Shown piece by piece: positions 8,420-15,511 of a stretch of 20,285 bases of DNA; the first letter of the stretch is position 1; each line of letters begins with the position of its first letter. The translations under genes and the position numbers were made by a program. Source of the stretch: GWF2-38-69 sp037127655 (lineage in GTDB: Bacteria; Verrucomicrobiota; Lentisphaeria; Victivallales; GWF2-38-69); the NCBI GenBank assembly GCA_037127655.1, contig JBAXXY010000033.1, positions 1 through 20,285 of the forward strand, read 5' to 3'. A model generated the notes under the pieces. The model did no database searches and was not told where the DNA came from. It worked only from the letters and a program-made list of their open reading frames with translations.

Positions 8420-8761
8420 ATGCACGAATTGTCATTAGCTGAATCAATGGTTCGGGAACTTGTTGACTACATAGAGAAAAATAATGTAAAGAAGGTCTTT
8501 CAAATAAATGTAGTCATCGGGAAACTCTCCGGAGCCGAAAGGGAACCTTTTGAGTTCGCATTTCCTATTGCTGCTGAAGGAACTCTTCTTGAGAGTGCCA
8601 AACTCAATGTAGAAATTCAGAAAGCCGTTATTCTCTGTAACGACTGTGGAACAAAAACAACTCTGGATATTCCCTTGATGAGATGTTCATCATGTTCGTC
8701 CAAAAATGTTAAACTTATAAACGGAAAAGAATTTTTGATTAAATCAATGGAGATAGAATAA
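8420..8761 (+). CDS. hypA: Hydrogenase nickel incorporation protein HypA
   Basis: A 113-residue nickel metallochaperone that acts with HypB to insert nickel into NiFe-hydrogenase large subunits. It begins with the invariant MHE (His2 and Glu3, nickel site) and has the two CxxC pairs of the structural zinc site at Cys73/Cys76 and Cys89/Cys92. Length is typical. AGGAAAG about 10 nt upstream serves as ribosome site. Its TAA stop overlaps the hypB ATG by one base (TAATG), so the pair is coupled. Confidence 0.95.
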   Translation: MHELSLAESMVRELVDYIEKNNVKKVFQINVVIGKLSGAEREPFEFAFPIAAEGTLLESAKLNVEIQKAVILCNDCGTKTTLDIPLMRCSSCSSKNVKLINGKEFLIKSMEIE

Positions 8762-9582
8762 TGTGTAAAGATTGCGGATGTCAGGAAGGTAACGAAAAGA
8801 AATATTTTGATCATCAACACAGTCACGATCATGACCATGATGGCGGGCATTATCACGATGGACACTACCATACTCACGACCACGATCAGCATGAGCATAA
8901 CCATAATGAAGAGCATCATCACTCTCACCATGAAACAAGAACAGTCGAATTAGAGAGAAATATTCTGGCCAAGAATGAAGAGTTTGCTCATCAGAACAAG
9001 CATTGGCTCAAGGATAGAGGAATAACGACAGTAAACATTATCTCATCTCCTGGCTCAGGGAAAACCACTCTTCTTGAAAAGACGCTTGATGCCTTGAAAG
9101 ACAGAATCCACTGTTCGGTAATAGTCGGCGACCAGAGTACCGATAATGATGCCAGAAGGCTTCAGGGCAAATGCGATTTTGTTTATCAGATTGAAACAAA
9201 GAGCTCGTGCCATCTGGATGCAAAACAGATATCCGAAATCCTTCCTCAAGTCGTTAATGAACACACAAAACTTCTTTTTATTGAGAATGTCGGAAACCTT
9301 ATCTGTCCTGCGGCTTTTGAGCTTGGCGAAGACTTCAAGATAGTCCTATTATCTTGCACAGAAGGTGAAGACAAACCCGTAAAATACCCGGTTATTTTTT
9401 CTGATGCTTCTGTGGCTGTGATTACCAAAATAGATCTCATTCCTCATCTTGACTGGGATTTGAAGAAATGCAGGAAATTCATTCATGAAGTTAATCCCGG
9501 AATGTATATTTTTGAACTCAGCGCCAAGTCTGGCGAAGGAATGAATTCCTGGTTTGAGTATCTCGAAAAACTTGTTAAATGA
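8761..9582 (+). CDS. hypB: Hydrogenase nickel incorporation GTPase HypB, histidine-rich
   Basis: A 273-residue GTPase that delivers nickel to NiFe-hydrogenase precursors. The N-terminus carries the high-affinity CxxCxC nickel motif MCKDCGC (Cys2, 5, 7), then a tract with 19 histidines between residues 18 and 57 that should bind or store nickel, as in HypB of rhizobia. The G domain has the P-loop SSPGSGKT (95-102), GDQSTDND, the metal-site residues Cys150, His151 and Cys182, and TKIDL for guanine recognition. Having both a CxxCxC motif and a long histidine tract suggests strong nickel sequestration. It overlaps hypA by 1 nt and the next gene by 4 nt. Confidence 0.96.
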   Translation: MCKDCGCQEGNEKKYFDHQHSHDHDHDGGHYHDGHYHTHDHDQHEHNHNEEHHHSHHETRTVELERNILAKNEEFAHQNKHWLKDRGITTVNIISSPGSGKTTLLEKTLDALKDRIHCSVIVGDQSTDNDARRLQGKCDFVYQIETKSSCHLDAKQISEILPQVVNEHTKLLFIENVGNLICPAAFELGEDFKIVLLSCTEGEDKPVKYPVIFSDASVAVITKIDLIPHLDWDLKKCRKFIHEVNPGMYIFELSAKSGEGMNSWFEYLEKLVK

Positions 9583-10535
9583 AGCCTAAAGTCTATATAA
9601 CCTACCGGATTCCTGAAAAACCTTTGGACTTACTGAAGGAAAGATATGAGCTTCTTATAAATGGATCCGACAATTATCTGACCAAAGAAGAACTGTGTCT
9701 GAACCTCAAAGGCATGGATGCAATCATCTGTACTTTGATGGACCCTATCGATAAGGATGTGATTGATAGCATAGACAGAGCAAAAATCATAGCTAATTAT
9801 GCCGTTGGTTATAACAATATAGACTTTGAATATGCCGCTAAAAAAGGGATTATTGTCACCAATACGCCCGGAGTTCTCACTAATGCCACGGCAGACCTTG
9901 CATGGGCGCTTCTTTTCTCTGTAGCAAGGCGGATAGTTGATTCAGACAGGTTTACGCGAGATGGCAAATTTAAAAAATGGGAGCCTACATTATTGCTCGG
10001 ACAGGAAGTTACAGGAAAGACCCTCGGAATAATAGGGGCTGGGAAAATAGGCTCTAATTTTGCCAAAAAAGCTTCTGGATTCAATATGAGAATACTTTAT
10101 TACAACAGGAGCCGGAATATTGAATTTGAAAAAGAGACTAATGCTTCCTATGTGGACAAAGCTACTTTGTTAAAGGAATCCGATTTTGTTTCAATCCATG
10201 TTCCTCTCACATCAGAGACCAGGCACATGATCGGAATTAATGAATTTAAAATGATGAAAAGAACATCTATATTTATTAATACATCAAGAGGCCCTGTAGT
10301 TGATGAGAAGGCGCTTGTTAACGCATTGAAAGAAGGTTATATCTGGGGAGCAGGTTTGGATGTTTATGAAAATGAACCTCAGATTGAACCTGAGTTATTT
10401 AAACTCGAGAATGTAGTTCTTGCGCCGCACATTGGAAGCGCAACTGCCGAGACCAGAGAAAAGATGGCTGAAATAGCTGTTAAGAATGTACAGGCTGTTC
10501 TGGAAGGTCAAAAACCATTAAATTGTATCAACTAA
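9579..10535 (+). CDS. D-2-hydroxyacid dehydrogenase, glyoxylate/hydroxypyruvate reductase-like
   Basis: A 318-residue NAD(P)-dependent D-isomer-specific 2-hydroxyacid dehydrogenase. It has the dinucleotide motif GAGKIG (153-158) and the catalytic triad Arg237 (TSRGP), Glu266 (YENEP) and His284 (APHIGSAT). The segment NYAVGYNNID is typical of the glyoxylate/hydroxypyruvate reductase branch (GyaR/GhrB-like), so reduction of glyoxylate to glycolate or hydroxypyruvate to glycerate is likely; D-lactate or phosphoglycerate dehydrogenase activity is less likely from that motif and the lack of a regulatory domain. The ATG overlaps the hypB stop as ATGA, so it is translationally coupled, but its link to hydrogenase maturation is unclear. 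Confidence 0.85.
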   Translation: MKPKVYITYRIPEKPLDLLKERYELLINGSDNYLTKEELCLNLKGMDAIICTLMDPIDKDVIDSIDRAKIIANYAVGYNNIDFEYAAKKGIIVTNTPGVLTNATADLAWALLFSVARRIVDSDRFTRDGKFKKWEPTLLLGQEVTGKTLGIIGAGKIGSNFAKKASGFNMRILYYNRSRNIEFEKETNASYVDKATLLKESDFVSIHVPLTSETRHMIGINEFKMMKRTSIFINTSRGPVVDEKALVNALKEGYIWGAGLDVYENEPQIEPELFKLENVVLAPHIGSATAETREKMAEIAVKNVQAVLEGQKPLNCIN

Positions 10536-10548
10536 ATTGTAGTAAAAA

Positions 10549-10567
10549 CATGGGCAAGATGCCCATG
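10549..10567. repeat. Palindrome with AAGAT loop (copy 1)
   Basis: CATGGGC (10549-10555) and GCCCATG (10561-10567) form a perfect 7-bp stem around AAGAT. It belongs to the same sequence type as the elements at 10575-10597 and 15470-15488: a GGNC stem with an AAGAT/ATCTT loop. It lies just after the reductase stop. Confidence 0.7.
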
Positions 10568-10574
10568 GTACCGT

Positions 10575-10597
10575 ATCACGGACATCTTGTCCGTGAT
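10575..10597. repeat. Palindrome with ATCTT loop (copy 2), possible terminator
   Basis: ATCACGGAC (10575-10583) pairs perfectly with GTCCGTGAT (10589-10597) around ATCTT. It is in the opposite orientation to the copy 7 nt upstream. A loose TTTGTAGTTTT follows, so it may also end transcription of the upstream operon. Confidence 0.7.
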
Positions 10598-10636
10598 TTG
10601 TAGTTTTAAAAAATTGAACTTGGAAAGATAATCATT

Positions 10637-11377
10637 ATGGAAGAACGAGCAGATAGAAAACCACGGTTTGAAGCTTCAGGAATACTTCTTGTAGATAAAC
10701 CCCCCGAATGGACTAGTCATGATGTAGTAGCTTTTGTCAGAAAGACTTTCAGGATAGAAAAGGTTGGTCATTGCGGCACGCTTGATCCTGCGGCTACAGG
10801 TTTGTTGATACTTGTCCTTGGGAAGGCGACGAAGTTCAGCCAAATACTAAGTGGAAATGACAAGACATACGAATGCGTGATGCGGCTTGGAATTGAAACT
10901 GATTCCTACGACATGGACGGTAAAGTAGTTTATGAAAAAGATTATTCGGCTGTAACAGAAAAAGATATAAGAGCTGCTGCTAAGAAATTTACAGGCAAAA
11001 TAATGCAGATTCCGCCTATGGTTTCGGCTAAAAAAGTCGGAGGGAAGAAACTTTATGAACTTGCCAGACAAGGGAAAACCATTGAAAGAGAGCCTGTTCC
11101 TATAGAAATTAGTTCTCTAGAAATAACTAAGATTGATTTGCCGGATGTTTATATGACTGTGGCTTGCTCTAAAGGAACTTACATAAGAAGTTTATGCTTT
11201 GACATTGGAAATATTCTAGGCTGTGGAGGCACTCTTTTTTCTCTTAGAAGAACAAAGAGCGGGCTTTTCTGTGTTGATAATGCCATTACTTTGGAAAAAC
11301 TTAGGGAAATCGACCAGAAGGAGCTTGAGAGTTCGATGGTTGATATCCAGACAATGATAGCCGCTGTAAAACAGTAA
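10637..11377 (+). CDS. truB: tRNA pseudouridine-55 synthase
   Basis: A 246-residue enzyme that isomerises U55 of the T-loop in nearly all tRNAs. It has the N-terminal GILLVDKPPEWTSHDVV, the catalytic-loop motif GHCGTLDPAATG with Asp50 as nucleophile, the KTYECVMRLG strand and CSKGTYIRSL. Length is at the short end for the family; the N-terminal catalytic domain is complete and the C-terminal extension is short. The GGAAAGAT upstream is a fair ribosome site. It ends 3 bp from the convergent smpB gene with no terminator between them. Confidence 0.96.
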   Translation: MEERADRKPRFEASGILLVDKPPEWTSHDVVAFVRKTFRIEKVGHCGTLDPAATGLLILVLGKATKFSQILSGNDKTYECVMRLGIETDSYDMDGKVVYEKDYSAVTEKDIRAAAKKFTGKIMQIPPMVSAKKVGGKKLYELARQGKTIEREPVPIEISSLEITKIDLPDVYMTVACSKGTYIRSLCFDIGNILGCGGTLFSLRRTKSGLFCVDNAITLEKLREIDQKELESSMVDIQTMIAAVKQ

Positions 11378-11380
11378 ATG

Positions 11381-11845
11381 CTATTCGCCTTTCATGGCGC
11401 GTTTCATGGCAAGAGAATCTTCTTTTTCACGGAGGGCATCGCGTTTATCGCCCTTATTTCGACCTTTTGCTAAACCAAGCTCAACTTTAATTTTTCCTTT
11501 CTTCAGGTAAAAACTTAGCGGGACTACTGTTAGACCTTTTTCTCTGCATTGCTGGAAGAGTTTGAGTATCTCTTTTTTGTGCAGAAGAAGTTTTCTCGGT
11601 CTTTTTGTTTCATGGTTAAACTGATTGCCGTGGTCATAAGTGGAGATGTTGACATTGTATAGATTCATTTCTCCGTTTTCGACTTTCGCAAAAGCGTCAG
11701 CCATTGAGATATTTCTGATTTTACAGCTTTTTACTTCAGTGCCTCTAAGCTCTATCCCGGCCTCAAATCTCTCAAGAATTTCAAAATCGTGAAAAGCTTT
11801 TTTGTTTTGAATTAATGTGCTGTTAGTATTTTCTTTGTCTTTCAT
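11381..11845 (-). CDS. smpB: SsrA-binding protein SmpB
   Basis: A 154-residue tmRNA-binding protein needed for trans-translation rescue of stalled ribosomes. Recognisable motifs are NKKAFHDFEILERFEAGIEL, LRGTEVKSCKIRNISMADAF, HETKRPRKLLLHKKEI and the basic tail KGRNKGDKRDALREKE. Normal length. It is the only minus-strand gene between truB and cbiX; its start lies 74 bp from the divergent cbiX start. I saw no tmRNA gene nearby in the window. Confidence 0.97.
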   Translation of the reverse strand: MKDKENTNSTLIQNKKAFHDFEILERFEAGIELRGTEVKSCKIRNISMADAFAKVENGEMNLYNVNISTYDHGNQFNHETKRPRKLLLHKKEILKLFQQCREKGLTVVPLSFYLKKGKIKVELGLAKGRNKGDKRDALREKEDSLAMKRAMKGE

Positions 11846-11865
11846 TTGCTAAATCTTCAATTTTT

Positions 11866-11892
11866 TTGTACAATAGAAACATTAAATATAGA
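11866..11892 (+). promoter_or_regulatory. Possible promoter for the cbiX-like gene
   Basis: TTGTAC (11866-11871) and TATAGA (11887-11892) with a 15-nt spacer, in the divergent gap between smpB and the chelatase gene. The spacer is shorter than ideal and the region is AT-rich, so confidence is low. Confidence 0.3.
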
Positions 11893-11919
11893 TAGTAAGC
11901 CATTAAAGGCAAAATAACG

Positions 11920-12291
11920 ATGAAAAAAGCTCTCATAATAGTTGCCCACGGCAGTAGAATGGAATCTGCTAACAACGAAACCCTAGCTTTTATTGAAGGA
12001 GTAAGCTCTAAATTAGCAAACTATTCCGAAATAGTTAGTGCTTTTCTTGAGTTTAGAAAGCCTGACCTTAAGACTTCTATCGACGCTTTGACTGAGAAAG
12101 GAATAAAAGAAATAGTAGTCTTTCCTTTTTTTCTGTCAGGTGGAAGTCATCTGAGAGATATTGAAAACTGTATCTCAGAAGCCAAAAACACACACAGAGG
12201 CGTGACATTTTTAATTACTTCGCGATTAGGTGTTTTGAATGAGCTTGAAGATTTTCTAGTAAAATATTTGAATGAATTTTCTAGGCTATGA
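11920..12291 (+). CDS. Small CbiX/SirB-type sirohydrochlorin chelatase-like protein
   Basis: A 123-residue protein of the short single-domain chelatase family (CbiXS), which inserts cobalt, iron or, in methanogens, nickel into sirohydrochlorin and related tetrapyrroles. The N-terminal VAHGSR with His10 and the FFLSGGSHLRDI motif with His77 are the two metal/substrate histidines. The family acts as a homodimer in place of the two-domain chelatases. No other tetrapyrrole gene is near, so the metal (Fe for siroheme or Co for cobalamin) cannot be decided. No histidine-rich loop is present. Confidence 0.85.
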   Translation: MKKALIIVAHGSRMESANNETLAFIEGVSSKLANYSEIVSAFLEFRKPDLKTSIDALTEKGIKEIVVFPFFLSGGSHLRDIENCISEAKNTHRGVTFLITSRLGVLNELEDFLVKYLNEFSRL

Positions 12292-12380
12292 TTTCTCCAT
12301 CTTGTTGAATTTTCATCAAATGAATAAATATTTTTGAATTGTCTCAGCCTTCTAATATTTACTAAACAAAGGATTAACCA

Positions 12381-12959
12381 ATGAGAAAATCTATTGCTAT
12401 TCTAGCTGTTGTTCTTTCCGCTACACTATCTTATGCCGCAGACTTAACATGGATGGATAATTTCAGCGACGCAGAAGCCAAAGCCGCTAAAGATAATAAA
12501 TATATATTTGCTGATTTCACTGGCTCTGATTGGTGCCCATGGTGTATCAAACTAGATGCTGAAGTGCTTAATACTCCTGAGTTCAAAGAATACGCCAAAG
12601 ATAATCTAATCCTTTTTAAGGCAGATTTTCCAAGAAACAAACAGATCAGTGACAAAGTAAAAGACCAGAATGTCAGACTGATGGATAAATACAGCGTAAT
12701 GGGTTTCCCTACTATTCTTATAATAGACCAGGAAGGCGGAGTGGTTGCTACTATGGGGTATGAGCAGGGAGGACCGGTTCCTTACATAGCCTCGATTAAA
12801 AAGGCAATTTCAACTTATAAGCCTGTTTACAAAACCAAAGCTCAGAAATCTCTTGACGAACTTAGAGATATGACAGGAGATTCTCAGCTTGCTGCAGATA
12901 AGTCAGATGGTCCTGACACAGTGGGTTTCTTCGATAATATGTTTAAACAAAACAACTAA
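12381..12959 (+). CDS. Secreted thioredoxin-fold protein
   Basis: A 192-residue exported protein with a signal peptide (MRKSIAILAVVLSATLSYA, cleavage near Ala19/Ala20) and a thioredoxin-like domain with the active site WCPWC (Cys52, Cys55) in FTGSDWCPWCIKLDAEV, followed by the cis-proline region GFPTILIID. This belongs to the Thioredoxin_7/DsbD-gamma-like group and probably exchanges disulfides in the periplasm. The C-terminal 40 residues are polar and unlike thioredoxin. AAAGGAT precedes the ATG at a good distance. metG starts 21 nt downstream. The partner is unknown. Confidence 0.85.
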   Translation: MRKSIAILAVVLSATLSYAADLTWMDNFSDAEAKAAKDNKYIFADFTGSDWCPWCIKLDAEVLNTPEFKEYAKDNLILFKADFPRNKQISDKVKDQNVRLMDKYSVMGFPTILIIDQEGGVVATMGYEQGGPVPYIASIKKAISTYKPVYKTKAQKSLDELRDMTGDSQLAADKSDGPDTVGFFDNMFKQNN

Positions 12960-12980
12960 TTACCAGTAAGATAAAACAAA

Positions 12981-14915
12981 ATGTCAGATAGCACTTTTTA
13001 CATAACAACTCCGATTTACTATGTTAACGGCAAGCCTCATATTGGTCATGCTTACACAACAGTTTTAGCTGATGTTCTAACAAGATATTACAGACTCCTC
13101 GGGGTTGAATCACATTTTCTTACAGGCACCGATGAACATGGCTCAAAAGTTCAGGAGGCGGCAGTCAAGAATGGCATGACTCCTCAGGAGCAATGTGATA
13201 CCACAGTCATAAGGTTTATGGAGTTGTGGAAGAAGCTCGATATTACACACGATGACTTCATCCGAACTACTGAAGAACGGCACAAAAGCGTTGTTCAGAA
13301 AATCTTGCTTGATTTGTATGCAAAAGGTTTGATTTATAAAGCTGAATACAAGGGTTGGTATTGCGTTCCATGTGAAAGGTTCTTTATGGAGAAAGACCTG
13401 CTCGAAGGTGGACTTTGTCCTGAATGTAAACGAGCCACTAATGAGCTAATAGAGTCAAATTACTTCTTCAAAATGAGCGCTTATCAGGAATGGCTCATTG
13501 ACTATATCAAGACTCATCCCGAGTTCATTCTACCTGTTTACAGGGCCAACGAGACGCTTGGTTTCCTTCGCCAGCCGTTGAGTGACCTTTGCATATCAAG
13601 GCCGAAGTCCAGGCTCTCATGGGGAATTGAACTTCCTTTTGATAAGGATTATGTCTGTTATGTATGGTTTGACGCCCTTGTAAACTATATCTCTGCTGTC
13701 GGTTATCTATCCGACGATAAAAAGTTTAATAAATGGTGGCCTGCATCATATCACCTGATCGGTAAAGATATTCTTACTACTCATACTGTTTACTGGCCTA
13801 CAATGCTCAAAGCAATGAATATTGAGATGCCGAAAACTATTTTTGCTCACGGCTGGTGGCTTACAGGTGATGAGAAGATGAGCAAATCATTGGGCAATGT
13901 AGTTAACCCGATGGATCTGGCTGAAAAATATGGTGTTGATGCTTTCAGATACTTTCTGCTGGCTGAAATGACTCTTGGACAGGATGCTTCGTTTACGGAA
14001 GGCGCATTTATTGCAAAGTACAATGCTGACCTTGCCAATGACCTGGGAAACTTCCTAAATAGAGTAATTAAGTTTATATTGAAGCAATCCGATCCTGTCA
14101 TTCCTGTGCCTGGCAGTGAAACGCCTGATGATATTGAGTTCAGAGATGAAGTTCTTAAAGCCGTTAAGGTAATGGAAAATTCAATCATTGATATGAAACT
14201 CAATAAAGGCATAGAAGCTGTTATCGCCGCAGTTAGGGCAGGGAACAGATACATGGAGAAAACCGCTCCATGGAAATTGGCTAAAGAGAATAATGCTGAC
14301 AGGCTCAATTCGGTTCTCTACAATACTGCTGAAGCTTTAAGAATTATTTCAGGTTTGCTTTATCCTGTTATCCCTGAAAAATCAGCGATAATACGAAAAT
14401 CTATCGGAATCGGTGACGATAAAATTATCATTGATGATCTGAAAGTCTGGGGAGGGCTCAAAGCCGGATTAGCCGTTATTGATACTGGAGTTCTTTTCCC
14501 TAGGATTGAAGTGGAGGGTTGCGCTCTGTCGCAACCGAAATCAGCGGACTTGACGAAGCAAGTCCTTCCAACAGTTGCCGAAAGCGTTGTTGATGTAATT
14601 ACTATTGACGACTTCTTCAAGGCAAAACTTAAAACAGCCAAAGTTCTGACCGCCGAAAAGGTAGCCAAGACAGATAAACTATTAAAACTTACGATAGAAA
14701 TCGGTAGTGAAAAGAGGCAGATTGTTGCTGGTATAGCGCTCTTCTATAAACCTGAAGATATTGTCGGCAGAACGATAGTCGTCGTATCCAATCTCAAACC
14801 TGCAAAGATTTGCGGAATTGAGTCTCATGGTATGCTTCTTGCTGCCAAAATAGAAGATAAGTTAAAAATAATAACAATTGACGGAGAGTTTCCTAGTGGA
14901 GCGTCCGTCGGATAA
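12981..14915 (+). CDS. metG: Methionyl-tRNA synthetase with C-terminal tRNA-binding domain
   Basis: A 644-residue class I aminoacyl-tRNA synthetase that charges tRNA-Met. It has the HIGH signature at residues 20-23, a single zinc-knuckle pair in the connective peptide (CVPCERFF and CPEC), the KMSKS loop at 299-303, and a helical anticodon-binding domain to about residue 500. A C-terminal EMAPII/Trbp111-like OB-fold runs from about residue 540 (ITIDDFFKAKL to the end). Between the last two domains the gene carries two adjacent perfect hairpins (listed separately) that encode about 20 residues without disturbing the frame. The nitroreductase gene follows after 14 nt. Confidence 0.97.
   Translation: MSDSTFYITTPIYYVNGKPHIGHAYTTVLADVLTRYYRLLGVESHFLTGTDEHGSKVQEAAVKNGMTPQEQCDTTVIRFMELWKKLDITHDDFIRTTEERHKSVVQKILLDLYAKGLIYKAEYKGWYCVPCERFFMEKDLLEGGLCPECKRATNELIESNYFFKMSAYQEWLIDYIKTHPEFILPVYRANETLGFLRQPLSDLCISRPKSRLSWGIELPFDKDYVCYVWFDALVNYISAVGYLSDDKKFNKWWPASYHLIGKDILTTHTVYWPTMLKAMNIEMPKTIFAHGWWLTGDEKMSKSLGNVVNPMDLAEKYGVDAFRYFLLAEMTLGQDASFTEGAFIAKYNADLANDLGNFLNRVIKFILKQSDPVIPVPGSETPDDIEFRDEVLKAVKVMENSIIDMKLNKGIEAVIAAVRAGNRYMEKTAPWKLAKENNADRLNSVLYNTAEALRIISGLLYPVIPEKSAIIRKSIGIGDDKIIIDDLKVWGGLKAGLAVIDTGVLFPRIEVEGCALSQPKSADLTKQVLPTVAESVVDVITIDDFFKAKLKTAKVLTAEKVAKTDKLLKLTIEIGSEKRQIVAGIALFYKPEDIVGRTIVVVSNLKPAKICGIESHGMLLAAKIEDKLKIITIDGEFPSGASVG
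14512..14570. repeat. Double-hairpin palindromic element inside metG
   Basis: Two perfect 7-bp stems with 6-nt loops lie side by side: GGTTGCG (14517-14523) with CGCAACC (14530-14536), and GGACTTG (14546-14552) with CAAGTCC (14559-14565). An outer stem TGGAG (14512-14516) / TTCCA (14566-14570), with one G-T pair, can close both into a three-way junction. The stretch encodes about 20 residues (roughly 512-531) of the MetG interdomain linker. The arrangement resembles a composite mobile palindrome inserted in frame rather than chance. Confidence 0.65.
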
Positions 14916-14929
14916 GATGTGGGGTATTT

Positions 14930-15463
14930 ATGGATATTTTCGATGCAATCAGAGAGAGACATTGTTACCGTGGTGCATATAAAGATTTCAAACCCAATAG
15001 AGAAGACCTTATAAAGATAGTCGAAGCAGGCTTAATGGCTCCATCCGGCAAGAATTCCCAGACTACAGAGTTTGTGATAATTGACGACTCTTCCATAATT
15101 GCGCAAATCAGTACCATGCATCCTCAGAATAAGGCCATGCAACAAGCCAAAGCCTATATATGTTGCATCGTTGATAAAACTCCTCCTGCTGTTTATGAAG
15201 GACTCTCTTTTCAGCTCGAAGACTGCGCCGCCGCAGTAGAAAATATGCTTCTTGCAATAACAGCTCTTGGTTATGCTTCTGTCTGGGTGGACGGTTGGCT
15301 CAGAGCTGAGGGCAGGGCGGATAAAATTGCTAAATTCATCAACCTAACCGATGCAAAGAAAGTTCAAATCATACTTCCGATCGGAATATCTGCCGAACCC
15401 ATATCCGCTCCTAAAAAGAAACCGTTCGCTGAAAGAGCATGGTTCAATTCATATAGGAATTAA
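14930..15463 (+). CDS. Nitroreductase-family flavoprotein
   Basis: A 177-residue FMN-dependent NAD(P)H oxidoreductase of the nitroreductase fold, normal for the short branch of the family. The N-terminal IRERHCYRGAY (FMN phosphate-contacting arginines) and LMAPSGKNSQTTEFVII are recognisable, as are AAVENMLLAITALGYASVWVDGW and the C-terminal ILPIGISAEP. Substrates may be quinones, nitro compounds or flavins; none can be inferred. It begins 14 nt after metG with a GTGGGG ribosome-site candidate, so it is probably co-transcribed. Confidence 0.88.
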   Translation: MDIFDAIRERHCYRGAYKDFKPNREDLIKIVEAGLMAPSGKNSQTTEFVIIDDSSIIAQISTMHPQNKAMQQAKAYICCIVDKTPPAVYEGLSFQLEDCAAAVENMLLAITALGYASVWVDGWLRAEGRADKIAKFINLTDAKKVQIILPIGISAEPISAPKKKPFAERAWFNSYRN

Positions 15464-15469
15464 TCGTAA

Positions 15470-15488
15470 CACAGGCATCTTGCCCGTG
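15470..15488. repeat. Palindrome with ATCTT loop (copy 3)
   Basis: CACAGGC (15470-15476) and GCCCGTG (15482-15488) pair with one A-C mismatch around ATCTT. It is the same sequence type as the two elements at 10549-10597, placed 6 nt after the nitroreductase stop. Confidence 0.65.
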
Positions 15489-15511
15489 AAAAAATGGGAT
15501 AAAGTTTTAAT

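Noticed and set aside
8617..8938. Minus-strand open frames opposite the start of hypB
   Set aside because: They arise from the repetitive His/Asp codons of HypB read backwards and have low-complexity products; the HypB frame is certain.
11846..11919. tmRNA gene next to smpB
   Set aside because: The gap is only 74 bp and shows no acceptor-stem or tag-peptide features.
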